Shown here: in pieces, positions 1 through 10,200 of the stretch
How positions within the stretch are numbered: the first letter of the stretch is position 1
Layout of the letters: every line of letters begins with the position of its first letter
Source: JAYVJH01 sp043777595
Lineage (GTDB): Bacteria; Bacteroidota; Bacteroidia; Cytophagales; Spirosomataceae
Assembly (NCBI GenBank): GCA_043777595.1
Contig: JAYWHT010000053.1
Coordinates: 1-46,193 of the forward strand
Direction: 5' to 3'
DNA: 46,193 bases
The notes under the pieces: model-generated
What the model saw: the letters and a program-made list of their open reading frames with translations, nothing else
Told to the model about the DNA's origin: nothing
Databases searched by the model: none
Made by a program: the position numbers and the translations under genes

Positions 1-102
1 GGCCGCCCCGATGGGGCTTTGCTGTTTGATTACTCATATTGACTACCAACAGGCCGCCCCGATGGGGCTTTGCTGTTTGATTACTCATATTGACCACCAA
101 CA
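1..102. repeat. two tandem copies of a 51-bp hairpin repeat
   Basis: Positions 1-51 and 52-102 are the same 51-bp unit with one visible difference (gactacc versus gaccacc). Each unit contains the perfect small hairpin GCCCC-gat-GGGGC (5-17 and the equivalent place in copy 2). It is flanked by CAACAG and CTGTTTG, which can extend the stem. The window begins inside the array, so more copies may lie upstream. It looks like an intergenic REP-like array, not a CRISPR, because there are no unique spacers. Confidence 0.85.
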
Positions 103-106
103 GTAC

Positions 107-126
107 ACACCTACGGTGTTATTTTT
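107..126 (+). terminator. small hairpin followed by a T run
   Basis: ACACC-tac-GGTGT at 107-119 is a perfect 5-bp stem with a 3-nt loop, followed by tattttttag. It could terminate a gene lying left of the window, or be a third, diverged member of the adjacent hairpin repeat series. The stem is short, so a terminator role is uncertain. Positions 127-190 show no other feature. Confidence 0.35.
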
Positions 127-190
127 TAGTTGCGTAACTAAATAAAATGTTTTTCGTTTTTCACTATTCACTGCTTAAACCCGCTTAACA

Positions 191-3100
191 ATGAAAAAAT
201 ATATCTATTTCCTCACGGCCATTGTAGGCGTGTTGCTTTCAATATCTGCTTTTCAGAGTGCCGAACCTACACGGCTCAAAATCAACAAAGGCAATCATAT
301 CAGTTTGATTGGTGGCAATTTGGGTTCAAGAATGATGAACTACGGCCGTTTTGAAACCGAAATGCATGCCCGCTATCCAGATAGTTTGCTTTCGATTCGT
401 AATATGTGCGACGGCGGCGATACGCCAGGGTTTAGGCCACATTCGAGCCGAAATTTACCTTGGGCATTTGCGGGTGCCGAAAAGTTTCAGACCGAATACG
501 CTACTAATTCAAATAGCGAAGGGCATTTTGATACACCTGATCAATGGCTGACAAGATTAAAGACAGACATTATCATTGCTTTTTTTGGTTACAGTGAGTC
601 TTTTCAAGGCAAAGCAGGATTAGAAAATTTTAAGGCCGAATTAGACGCTTTTATCAAACATACATTACAACAAAAATACAGTACTCTTCGAGCATTTGGT
701 GGTCTTGCCATTGTTTCGCCCATCGCTTTTGAGGACTTGTCAGCAAGCCGTGATTTGCCCAACGGAAAAACCGAAAACGAAAACCTATGGCTCTATACGC
801 TGGCCATGAAAGAAGTAGCCCAACAAAACAAAGTGCTGTTTGTAGATGCTTTTAGCCCGTCCAAAAGCTGGTATGAAGCGAGCAAAGCGCCACTCACCAT
901 TGACGGTTCGCAACTCAACGAAGAAGGCTATAAAAAACTGTCTGTGTTGTTGGCTGACGTTATCTTTGGTAAAACAACTGCCAAAGCCGAAGCAAACAGG
1001 AGCATAATAAATGCTGCCGTGATAGAAAAAAACTGGCTCTGGCACAACGACTACAAAACACCCAATGGCGTACACGTTTATGGTCGCCGATACAAACCCT
1101 TTGGCCCAGACAATTATCCTGCCGAAATAGAAAAAATAAGGCAAATGACCGCTATTCGAGACTCAGCAATTTGGCTGGCGGCATCGAAAGGGCAAGTAAC
1201 AGACCTCGCCATTGCCGACAAACGAACAAAGACTTTACCAACTGTCAAGACCAATTTCAATCCCGAAAACAATGGTAGTCTTACCTATTTGTATGGCCAA
1301 GAAGCAGTAAATAAACTAAAAGTACCGCAGGGCTACAAAATTGAATTGTTTGCCTCTGAGCAAGAGTTTCCAGAACTCTCAAAGCCTGTTCAGATGTCGT
1401 TTGACGGTAAGGGTCGGCTTTGGGTGGCCGTCATGCCGAGTTACCCACACTACAAACCTGGCGATAGCAAACCAAACGATAAAATTTTGATTTTGGAAGA
1501 TACCAATAACGATGGCAAAGCCGATAAGCAAACCATTTTTGCCGATGGCCTACACTTACCGCTTGGTTTTGAAATTACGCATGAGGGCGTTTTTGTGTCG
1601 CAAGGTACAAATCTAAAACTATATACCGACACCAACAATGACGACAAAGCAGACAAAGTAGAAATACTTTTGAGTGGCTTCGACGACCATGACACCCATC
1701 ACAACAGCCATTCGTTTACGGTCGATCCGTCTGGTGCTATTTACTCGGGCGAGGGCGTGTTTTTGCATACCAACGTCGAAACATCTTATGGTACAATAAG
1801 GGCTACCAATGGTGGTTTTTATAGATATAGCCCTCAACGCCGCAAACTCGAACGGACGGCACAGTTGGCTATTCCGAATCCTTGGGGTATCACTTTTGAC
1901 GAATGGGGACAGTCGTTTTTTGCCGAAACCTCAAGCCCAGATGTACGTTGGCTTATGCCTGGAACGGTATTGCCTCGCTATGGTGAGTCCACCCACAAAA
2001 GCGTGCAGTTGATAGAAAAAGCCCACATGGTTCGGCCTACTTCGGGTATAGAATTTGTATCGAGTAGGCATTTTCCTGACGAAATACAGGGCGATTTGTT
2101 GATAAACAATACAATTGGTTTTTTGGGAATGAAATCACACACTTTTACCGACGACGGTACTGGTTACAAAACAAAACACCGAGTAGATTTGGTAGTGAGC
2201 GACGACCGTAATTTTCGACCTGTTGATTTGGAATTTGCACCCGATGGGTCGCTGTATTTGATAGACTGGCATAATATTTTGATTGGACACATGCAGCACA
2301 ACGCCCGAGACCCCTTGCGAGACCACTCACACGGAAGGGTCTATCGAATTACTTATCCGTCAAGGCCGTTGGTTGTACCAGCCAAAATTGCGGGTGCAAG
2401 CATTGAGACATTATTAGACAATCTAAAACTACCCGAATACCGCAGCCGATACCGCACTCGTAGCGAACTTAGGGGAAGACCTGCCGCAGAGGTATTGCCT
2501 AAAATAACAAAATGGGTAGGTAGTTTGGACAAAAACGACAGCCGATATGAGCATCACGTGTTGGAGGCACTTTGGGTGAGTTGGGGGCTGAACAAAGTAG
2601 ATCAAAAACTGTTGCGCCAACTACTCAAAGCAAACGACTACCGTGTCAGGGCGGGGGCTGTTGAGGTATTGCGCTTTGTGGGGCATCAAGTACCAGACCA
2701 AGCGGCATTGCTCATGCAAGCCGCACAAGACGACAACAGTAGGGTACGCTTAGAGGCCACGGTGGCGGCTTCGTGGGTGGGCAAAGAAAAAGGTTTGTCG
2801 ATATTGGCCGAAGCACAAAAAAAACCATTGGACGACTGGGCAATTCACGCACACCAAACAGCCGTGGCGCATCTAAAAGGTGAAAGTGTAAGAAAGAAAA
2901 AAGAGGAAGCGGTAGTATCGACACTGAAAGGTGCAGATTTAGAACTTTTTAAACTCGGCAAGACTATTTATGCCAAAGAAGGCTACTGCACCACCTGCCA
3001 CCAAGCCGACGGCGGGGGGCTTTCTGCTTCAAATTTTCCGCCGCTGGCAGGTACAAAGTGGGTCAATGGTAACGAAGAGCGGCTCATAAAACTGACATTA

Positions 3101-3349
3101 AAAGGCATGATGGGACAAGTAGAAATAAATGGAAAACAATACCCAGGCCAAGTGCCAATGACACCGTTTGGTGGCCTACTCAATGACAAAGAAGTAGCAG
3201 CCGTGCTAACATACATCAGAAACTCTTTTGGAAATAAGTCGTCAGTTATCAGTCCAGAAAATGTAAAAATAGTGCGAACCGCTACCGCCAACCAAAAAGA
3301 TATTTATAACGCCTCAAAGCTACTGGCAGAACACCCTCTGGAAAAATAA
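191..3349 (+). CDS. secreted SGNH-hydrolase / PVC-type beta-propeller / HEAT / cytochrome c fusion protein
   Basis: This 1052-residue protein starts with a signal peptide (hydrophobic residues 7-21). Residues about 25-260 look like an SGNH/GDSL hydrolase, with an LIGGNLGSRMM block I and a C-terminal NEEGYKKL block. Residues about 375-740 form a sugar-dehydrogenase-like beta-propeller of the 'PVC-type membrane-bound dehydrogenase' family (VPQGYKIELFAS, then NNDGKADKQT-type repeats). Residues about 780-900 are HEAT-like. Residues about 920-1020 are a class I cytochrome c with haem motif CTTCH at 933-937 and a likely distal Met in PMTPFGG. Proteins of this family are expected in the periplasm or on the surface, acting on carbohydrates or related substrates with electron transfer through the haem. 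Substrate unknown. The gene stands alone, 67 bp upstream of the next gene on the same strand. Confidence 0.85.
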   Translation: MKKYIYFLTAIVGVLLSISAFQSAEPTRLKINKGNHISLIGGNLGSRMMNYGRFETEMHARYPDSLLSIRNMCDGGDTPGFRPHSSRNLPWAFAGAEKFQTEYATNSNSEGHFDTPDQWLTRLKTDIIIAFFGYSESFQGKAGLENFKAELDAFIKHTLQQKYSTLRAFGGLAIVSPIAFEDLSASRDLPNGKTENENLWLYTLAMKEVAQQNKVLFVDAFSPSKSWYEASKAPLTIDGSQLNEEGYKKLSVLLADVIFGKTTAKAEANRSIINAAVIEKNWLWHNDYKTPNGVHVYGRRYKPFGPDNYPAEIEKIRQMTAIRDSAIWLAASKGQVTDLAIADKRTKTLPTVKTNFNPENNGSLTYLYGQEAVNKLKVPQGYKIELFASEQEFPELSKPVQMSFDGKGRLWVAVMPSYPHYKPGDSKPNDKILILEDTNNDGKADKQTIFADGLHLPLGFEITHEGVFVSQGTNLKLYTDTNNDDKADKVEILLSGFDDHDTHHNSHSFTVDPSGAIYSGEGVFLHTNVETSYGTIRATNGGFYRYSPQRRKLERTAQLAIPNPWGITFDEWGQSFFAETSSPDVRWLMPGTVLPRYGESTHKSVQLIEKAHMVRPTSGIEFVSSRHFPDEIQGDLLINNTIGFLGMKSHTFTDDGTGYKTKHRVDLVVSDDRNFRPVDLEFAPDGSLYLIDWHNILIGHMQHNARDPLRDHSHGRVYRITYPSRPLVVPAKIAGASIETLLDNLKLPEYRSRYRTRSELRGRPAAEVLPKITKWVGSLDKNDSRYEHHVLEALWVSWGLNKVDQKLLRQLLKANDYRVRAGAVEVLRFVGHQVPDQAALLMQAAQDDNSRVRLEATVAASWVGKEKGLSILAEAQKKPLDDWAIHAHQTAVAHLKGESVRKKKEEAVVSTLKGADLELFKLGKTIYAKEGYCTTCHQADGGGLSASNFPPLAGTKWVNGNEERLIKLTLKGMMGQVEINGKQYPGQVPMTPFGGLLNDKEVAAVLTYIRNSFGNKSSVISPENVKIVRTATANQKDIYNASKLLAEHPLEK

Positions 3350-3416
3350 TAGTTGGGATTTGTAGATAGTTTTAGAAATAACACGTCTTATAGAAGACCA
3401 ACCACATTATTAGTCA

Positions 3417-5549
3417 ATGAAACAATACAAACACGTGTCCTACCTGTGGGACGAGGCCGTTGCTGCCCAAATCACCAACGAGGTCGATTTATTTATTTAT
3501 CGTTCTAATCTCTTGGGGGCAGACCTGCGCCTGACCAATTATGGCGGGGGCAATACGTCAGTTAAAATTACAGACAAAGACCCACTTACTGGCCAAAATA
3601 CCGAAGTGATGTGGATAAAAGGCTCTGGTGGAGACATTGGTACGCTCAAAAAATCGGGTTGTGCGGCTTTGTATATGGACAGACTGCTGGCACTCGAAAA
3701 CGTTTATGAGGGCATAGAGACAGAAGACAAAATGGTAGAACTCTTCAATCATTGTATCTTTGACTTGACCTCAAAAGCCCCATCAATCGATACGCCCTTA
3801 CACGGATTTTTGCCGTTTAGACACATAGATCATCTGCACCCCGACGCAGCCATCGCCATAGCGGCGGCCAAAGACGGAAAAAAGATAACTGAGGAGCTAT
3901 TTGACGGCCAAATCGGTTGGGTAGGTTGGCAGCGGCCAGGCTTTGACTTGGGGCTACAACTACATGATTGTCTGGAAGAGGCACTGTCAAGAGGCATTAA
4001 ACTCAAAGGTATTGTACTTGGGTCGCATGGTCTGTTTACTTGGGGCGACACCGCCTACGAGAGTTATGTCAATACACTTGACGTAATCGAGACGTGTGCC
4101 GAATACCTTGAACATAACTACAAAAATGTATTTGGGGGGCAAAATGCTGAACTACAAATACTGAACGAAGAATCAAGACTTAAAACCGCTTCGCAGCTTG
4201 CCCCAGTTTTGAGAGGGCTGTGTACGTCGTCTAAAAAAGGTGCTTCAATTATGATTGGGCATTTTACTGACGACGCCCGTGTTTTGGAGTTTATCGATTC
4301 AAACGACCTACCTAAACTGGCACCGCTTGGTACGTCTTGCCCTGACCATTTTTTGAGAACCAAAATCTGCCCGTTGGTCATCGATAACAAAAAATTAGTA
4401 CTCGAAAACGGACATTGGACGGCGGAAACGCTGCAATATTTAGAAACTGAATTTGAAACCTACCGCCAAGGTTATATTGACTACTACGAAACTTGCAAAC
4501 ACGCCAATAGCCCAGCCATACGCAACCCCAACCCTGTTGTGATTTTATTGCCAACAGTCGGAATGTTTACCTTCGCCAAAGACAAAACTACTGCCCGATT
4601 GGCCTCAGAATATTACATCAATGCCATCAATGTAATGAAAGGTGCGGAAGCGATTTCTGAATACACGGCACTACCCCGACAAGAAGCGTTCGATATTGAA
4701 TATTGGCTACTCGAAGAAGCCAAGTTGCAGCGTATGCCCAAGCCCAAAGCGTTGTCTGGACGGGTGGCTTTGATAACTGGTTCGGCGGGTGGTATTGGCA
4801 AAGCCATTGCCAAAAAAATGGCACAAGAAGGTGCATGCGTAGTGCTGAATGACATCAACGAAGAGCGACTGACAACGGCAAAGGAAGAATTTATAAAACT
4901 GTTTGGTAAAGATGTCGTAGCCACCACGCTACTTGATGTAACAAAAATAGCAAGTATCGAAACTGCATTTGCCGACGCCGCTCTGGCCTTTGGGGGTGTG
5001 GATATTGTAGTAAACAATGCAGGAATTAGTATTTCAAAATCTATCGAAAACCATACGATTGCCGATTGGGACAAGCTCTATGATATTTTGGTAAAAGGCC
5101 AATTTTTGATGACACAGGCCGCAGTAGCTACAATGAGAAAACAAGGTTTTGGTGGAGATATTGTCAATATAGTTTCCAAAAATGCGCTTGTGTCGGGTCC
5201 AAACAATGCCGGTTATGGTTCTGCCAAAGCGGCGCAGTTGCATTTGTCGAGATTAAGTGCTGCCGAGTTGGGTGGCGATAAAATCCGGGTCAATACCGTC
5301 AATCCTGATGCAGTCATTGCCGACTCAAATATCTGGGCTGGCGGCTGGGCCGAAGGCCGAGCCAAGGCTTACGGCATCGGTGTCGAAGAGCTACCTGCCT
5401 ATTATGCCAAACGAACTCTACTCAACGAATCTATTTTACCAGACGACATCGCCAATGCTTGTTTTGCTTTTGTGGGCGGTCTTTTGAGCAAATCAACTGG
5501 TAACGTGCTTAACGTGGACGGCGGCGTAGCCGTGGCTTTTGTGAGGTAA
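3417..5549 (+). CDS. bifunctional class II aldolase / short-chain dehydrogenase (RhaEW-like, rhamnulose-1-phosphate aldolase / lactaldehyde dehydrogenase type)
   Basis: This 710-residue cytoplasmic protein has two domains. Residues about 20-420 are a class II aldolase (NYGGGNTSVK near the N-terminus, metal-site region LPFRHIDHLHPDA, then GSHGLFTWG). Residues about 448-710 are a short-chain dehydrogenase with the nucleotide-binding motif TGSAGGIG and catalytic Tyr600/Lys604 in YGSAK. Length and domain order match the rhamnulose-1-phosphate aldolase / alcohol dehydrogenase family, which splits the ketose phosphate and oxidises the lactaldehyde formed. No rhamnose isomerase, kinase or mutarotase is present here, so the pathway assignment rests on the family alone. 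Some members may act on other 6-deoxy sugars. The ATG at 3417 fits the family N-terminus. Confidence 0.88.
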   Translation: MKQYKHVSYLWDEAVAAQITNEVDLFIYRSNLLGADLRLTNYGGGNTSVKITDKDPLTGQNTEVMWIKGSGGDIGTLKKSGCAALYMDRLLALENVYEGIETEDKMVELFNHCIFDLTSKAPSIDTPLHGFLPFRHIDHLHPDAAIAIAAAKDGKKITEELFDGQIGWVGWQRPGFDLGLQLHDCLEEALSRGIKLKGIVLGSHGLFTWGDTAYESYVNTLDVIETCAEYLEHNYKNVFGGQNAELQILNEESRLKTASQLAPVLRGLCTSSKKGASIMIGHFTDDARVLEFIDSNDLPKLAPLGTSCPDHFLRTKICPLVIDNKKLVLENGHWTAETLQYLETEFETYRQGYIDYYETCKHANSPAIRNPNPVVILLPTVGMFTFAKDKTTARLASEYYINAINVMKGAEAISEYTALPRQEAFDIEYWLLEEAKLQRMPKPKALSGRVALITGSAGGIGKAIAKKMAQEGACVVLNDINEERLTTAKEEFIKLFGKDVVATTLLDVTKIASIETAFADAALAFGGVDIVVNNAGISISKSIENHTIADWDKLYDILVKGQFLMTQAAVATMRKQGFGGDIVNIVSKNALVSGPNNAGYGSAKAAQLHLSRLSAAELGGDKIRVNTVNPDAVIADSNIWAGGWAEGRAKAYGIGVEELPAYYAKRTLLNESILPDDIANACFAFVGGLLSKSTGNVLNVDGGVAVAFVR

Positions 5550-5557
5550 CGCAATTT

Positions 5558-5629
5558 AAGTAGTCGTGAGTATATAGTACGGTGTCGTGAGTTAAATATA
5601 ATGTTGTTAATCAGTAAGTTATCAAAATT
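5558..5629 (+). repeat. dispersed ~70-bp element, copy A (just after the aldolase stop)
   Basis: The element begins AAGTAGTCGTG eight bases after the TAA of the aldolase gene and ends in AATCAGTAAGTTATCAAAATT. The reverse complement of 38505-38575 matches it at 54 of 71 ungapped positions, counted by hand. A shorter relative lies at 45838-45879. In copies A and B the element sits directly 3' of a coding region and in the same orientation relative to it. Confidence 0.7.
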
Positions 5630-5712
5630 AAAACACCATATTACTTTTGAATAAGTACCTGAGCTCTGTTACCAATTTAGCAAACCGTCATTCAATCATT
5701 CATAATTCTATA

Positions 5713-5815
5713 TCAATGTCGTTTAGTTAAGAGTTCGGTGAAGACACCAAACTCGGTTGACTACCGTGGTTTGTGTCTTCACAAACCACTTATTTTCTTG
5801 ACTAAACGACATTGA
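5713..5815. repeat. cloverleaf-like inverted-repeat element between convergent genes
   Basis: Outer arms 5713-5731 and 5797-5815 form a 19-bp stem with a single G-T pair. Inside are two hairpins. Hairpin 1 is 5731-5754: GAGTTCGGTG, loop AAGA, CACCAAACTC, with one mismatch. Hairpin 2 is 5766-5789: GTGGTTTGTG, loop TCTT, CACAAACCAC, perfect. The two loops are complementary, and so are the flanking GTG/CAC pairs. The element resembles a paired REP (BIME-like) unit or small non-autonomous mobile element. It may also act as a two-way terminator for the genes converging on it. The rest of 5550-5840 holds only copy A of the dispersed element. Confidence 0.75.
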
Positions 5816-5840
5816 ATTCTGTATTAGTATTTAGTTAGTG

Positions 5841-6998
5841 TCAATATATTTTTACTTTTGCTGCCAATGTTGCCCAACACAAGCCCAAAAGTGCAATTAA
5901 ACTAATGGCAATGGTAAGCCCAAAAGCATTAGATAAAAACCCGATGATGGCTGGCCCAGCCAAAAATCCTGCAATACTAAACGTATTCATGGTAGCCAAT
6001 CCTGCACCTTTGGCCATGTTGGGTATGCGTGCAGCACTGCCATACAATATCGGCGCACCGCACGATACTCCTGCCCCTATGATACCAAAACCCAGAATTG
6101 TGGTGTAGGTATATGGCAGTAGCACAGCCACCAAAATACCAATGACAGCCAACACACCCCCAAAAACCAACACTCGGCTACTACCAAAACGAGGCACAAG
6201 CGAGTCACCCACAAAACGACCTGTGGCCATCAGCAGCGCATAACCAGCAAAACCCCAACCAATAAAAAAACTATTGGCCTTGACGATGTCTCGCATATAA
6301 ATTGCTGACCAGTCGGCCATGATGCCCTCCGTAACGTTGGTGCAAAGACTAATGGCAACCATACCCAGTAATGGGCCAGTGGGCCATACAAATTTTGAGC
6401 CGCCATTGTCTGTATTTTTTTCTTCATAAATACTCAAAATAATTTTCTGAATAGCAAAAGCCAATACAAATATAAATAGTGAGATAGCCCAGACTTGTAT
6501 AACAGGTGGTGTTTTGAGACCAATCAAAAAACTGGACAGTGCTGCGCCCACCATGCCTCCAACGCTAAACATTCCGTGTGAAGTGGACATAATGCTACGA
6601 CTTTCGTGTTTTTCGATAGCGGTTACGCAGGTGTTCATGGCTACATTTGTGGTAGCCAGACACATACCAGTAACAACCAAACTAAACGATGTAAGCCAAA
6701 TGGAGGGACTACTTACGGGCAAAGCATAAGTAATGGCCATAGCCGCCATGCCCCAAATAGTACTGTGTCGCATACCAAAACGGTTGATGATAAGCGTAGC
6801 AAATGGATTCATGAAAGTAGAACCAAAGGGCATACTGAGCAATAAAACACCAAGTTGAGCATCGTTTAGGTCGAACTTAGCTTTGATGTATGGAATGAGC
6901 GTAACCCAGTTGCCAAACAAAAAGCCCATCGAAACAAACACCAGCCCAACGGCCCAGCTACGAGGGTGTGTAAAATACGCTTTGAGGTGAGACAGCAT
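5841..6998 (-). CDS. MFS transporter (YbjJ-like, 12 transmembrane helices expected)
   Basis: This 385-residue protein is almost entirely hydrophobic segments separated by short loops. It has an MFS-type loop 2-3 after the second helix (INRFGMRHSTIWG) and a second-half equivalent (GRFVGDSLVPRFGSSRV). Overall it resembles the E. coli YbjJ / fucose-permease-like branch of the major facilitator superfamily, inner-membrane carriers of small solutes. The substrate cannot be read from sequence. It converges with the aldolase gene across the inverted-repeat element and is divergent from the beta-galactosidase gene. A sugar role is therefore plausible but is inference. Confidence 0.82.
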   Translation of the reverse strand: MLSHLKAYFTHPRSWAVGLVFVSMGFLFGNWVTLIPYIKAKFDLNDAQLGVLLLSMPFGSTFMNPFATLIINRFGMRHSTIWGMAAMAITYALPVSSPSIWLTSFSLVVTGMCLATTNVAMNTCVTAIEKHESRSIMSTSHGMFSVGGMVGAALSSFLIGLKTPPVIQVWAISLFIFVLAFAIQKIILSIYEEKNTDNGGSKFVWPTGPLLGMVAISLCTNVTEGIMADWSAIYMRDIVKANSFFIGWGFAGYALLMATGRFVGDSLVPRFGSSRVLVFGGVLAVIGILVAVLLPYTYTTILGFGIIGAGVSCGAPILYGSAARIPNMAKGAGLATMNTFSIAGFLAGPAIIGFLSNAFGLTIAISLIALLGLCWATLAAKVKIY

Positions 6999-7217
6999 TT
7001 GATATAAATAGAGGTAGTGCTACAAAAATAGGGACAAAATGATAACTTTTAGTGTTTTATAGACCGATTGTTGGTAAGCACTTTGGTTAGTATTCTCTAT
7101 AATTTTTGCAAATACTTGCGAAAAATCGGAACTTTATGGTTATTTTGTAATACTAACGCCATTTATGTCGTTTAAAAACTCTATTACTCAAAAATTACGT
7201 ACGACAAACCCATTGAT

Positions 7218-10200
7218 ATGATGCCCTTCAAATCCAGTTTATTTTTATTGATACTACTCTTTGTGAGTTTAGTTACTGTTGCCCAAGATTTGCCCGACTG
7301 GGAAAACCCCGCTGTCATCAGCCGCAATACCGAACGCCCCCACGCCACACTTTTACCCTATGCCAGCGAAGCAACTGCGCTACGGTTTGACAAATCGGCA
7401 TCGCCCAACTATAAATCTCTGAACGGTAGTTGGAAATTTAAGTGGGTACAAAACCCGTCAAAAGTACCAGGTGATTTTTTTCAGCCAAATGCTAACACTT
7501 CAGCCTGGGACAATATCCCTGTGCCCTCCAACTGGCAAGTTGTGGGCGCACGTGAAGGCCGTCCTTACGACAAACCTATTTTTACAAACATCAAACACCC
7601 TTTTAAGGTCAATCCACCAAAAATAGAAGCAGATACCAACGCCGTCGGTATTTACAGAACTACATTTTCGATTCCCAACAATTGGCGTGGCCAAGAAGTA
7701 TATCTACATTTTGCTGGTGTCCAGTCGGCTTGTTATGTGTGGGTCAATGGCTTGCAAGTAGGCTACCACGAAGACGGCATGACTCCCGCCGAGTTTAATG
7801 TTACCAAATACCTTAGAGGAGGCGAAAATCATGTTGTGGTGCAGGTTATTAACTGGTCGGACGGAAGCTATTTAGAAGACCAAGACTACTGGCGTATTTC
7901 GGGTATTTTTAGAGATGTTTATCTGTTTACGGTACCAATGGTGCACATCAGAGATTTTTATGTTGTTACCGACTTAGACGAGCAATACCAAGATGCCACG
8001 CTGCGAGTATCGATGTTTGTCAAAAACTTTTCGTCAGCTGTTCAAGACCGCTACCAGATTAAGTTTGCGCTCTATGACTCAGAAAATCGTGCCATTTTGT
8101 CAGATGCCGTTAAGAGTATTCCGATGATGGACCCCAAAGACGAGTCGTATCTTACTTTTAATGTACCGATAGCCGAACCCAAAAAATGGTCGGCAGAAAG
8201 TCCAAATCTGTATCGATTGACGATGCAAATCATTAACCAAGAAGGCCGCACGCTCGAAGTAATTAGCAGCCAAGTTGGTTTTAGAGAAATCAACTGGCGT
8301 GGCGATAATGGGCTTTTGCTTGTCAATGGCAAGCCTATTACACTCAAAGGCGTAAATCGGCATGAGTTTGACCCTACAACAGGCCGTGTCATTAGTCGTG
8401 AGTTGATGATTAAGGACATTAAGTTGATGAAACAAAACAACATCAACGCCGTCCGAACGTCCCATTACCCCAACGACCCACTCTGGTATGACCTTTGCGA
8501 TGAGTATGGCTTATATCTGATAGACGAAGCCAACATTGAGAGCCACGAACTTTGGCAACAGCGCAACGCCAGCCCAGCCAATCGGCCAGAGTGGCGAGAG
8601 GCTTTTAATGCCCGAGGAAAAGCAATGGTGGAGCGAGACAAAAACCACCCGTCTGTTATTGTATGGTCGTTGGGTAATGAAACAGGATTTGGCCCAAACT
8701 TTGACGATATGGCTCAAATCGTGCGGCTCATCGACCCAACTCGGCCAATCCATTACGAAGGACGAGCCAATTACCCAACCGACTTTAAGCAAGTCAGTCA
8801 GTCTCTATCAAGTTTTGACATCATCAGCACCATGTACCCGTCTGTGGCTGGTATGGTGGCATTGATGGAAAAAGACCCCAGCCGGCCTGTTATTATTTGT
8901 GAATATGCCCACGGAATGGGTAACAGTATTGGTAATTTACAAGATTATTGGGACGCTATCGACAAATATCCGCGACTGCAAGGAGCATTTCTTTGGGATT
9001 GGGTGGATCAAGGATTGTTCTTGAAAGATAAAAATGGTAATTTGTACATTGACCATATCAATTACATAGACGGCGCAAATGCTGGCGATGGTCTTGTCAA
9101 TCCCGACCGTAAACCTCAGCCTGAAATCAATGAAGTAAAGCACGTATATCAATATATAAAATTTTCAGTAAAAGATTCACTAACAACAAAAAACCAGCAG
9201 ATTACAATCAGTAACACCTACGATTTTATTGGTCTTGAAAACTATACAACTACATGGCAGCTTTTAGAAAATGGTACAGTAATAGACCAAGGACAGATTG
9301 AGGACTTAAATTTGGCGGCAGGTACTGAAAAAACTATATCCGTTCCGTTTCAGATTCAATATACCAAATCAGGTGCTGAATATTGGCTAAACGTAAGCAC
9401 AAAGACAAAGGACAAATCGCTGTGGGCAGAAGCTGGCCACGAAGTAGCATTTCATCAGTTTGCTATCAAGACTACGGTAGTTCCAAAAATACCGCTCACT
9501 TGGGTGGGGAATCCGACAGTAAAAATAAACTTGATACGTGGTAGTGGCTTCAAACTGGTTGGACCAAATTTTAATATTACTTTCGACCGCCAAAGTGCTG
9601 GTATGTCGTCGTTTATGTTCAAAAACAAAGAATTGATTAGTAAATCTCTCAAACCAAATTTTTGGCGTGTACCGACCGATAACGACGAAGGTGGTGGCAA
9701 ATTGGGCTATGGCTATCGCTGGCGTGCTGCTGGTTTGGACAGTCTGCGGCTGCTCAGTAGCGACCAGCGAGTAGAGCAAGTAAGCCCACAAGTAGCACGG
9801 GTTTATGTGCAGAGTAACTGGTCAGGCAAAAAGTGTAATTTTATTGTCAAAAATACCTACACCGTCTTTCCGACAGGCGATGTTGAGGTCAAAAACACAA
9901 TTACTATCAGTGGCAACGCCCCACCATTGGCTAAGGTAGGGTTTCAGATGCAGCTACCCGCTTCTTTCAAAAACTTTAGGTGGTATGGTCGTGGCCCTTT
10001 TGAGAGTTATTGGGACAGAAAGTCGGCAGCATTGGTGGGTGAGTATGCAGGCAAGGTAACTGACCAATATTTTCCGTATATTATGGCTCAAGAAAGCGGC
10101 AATAAAAGCGATGTACGTTGGGCAGCAGCTACCGACTCGCTTGGTTTTGGTTTATTAGTACAGGGTGCGCCCAATGTCAGTATTCATGATTTTACAGATA

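Noticed and set aside
1..102. CRISPR array
   Set aside because: The two units are identical along their whole length. There are no unique spacers between repeats and no cas genes in the window.
785..1144. gene on the minus strand inside the large fusion protein
   Set aside because: Codon use and composition (rich in Phe, Val, Tyr) fit an antisense shadow. The plus strand encodes recognisable domains here.
4613..5074. 153-residue minus-strand frame inside the aldolase-dehydrogenase
   Set aside because: Its Ser/Ala/Thr-rich composition mirrors the well-supported dehydrogenase domain. No promoter or family match.
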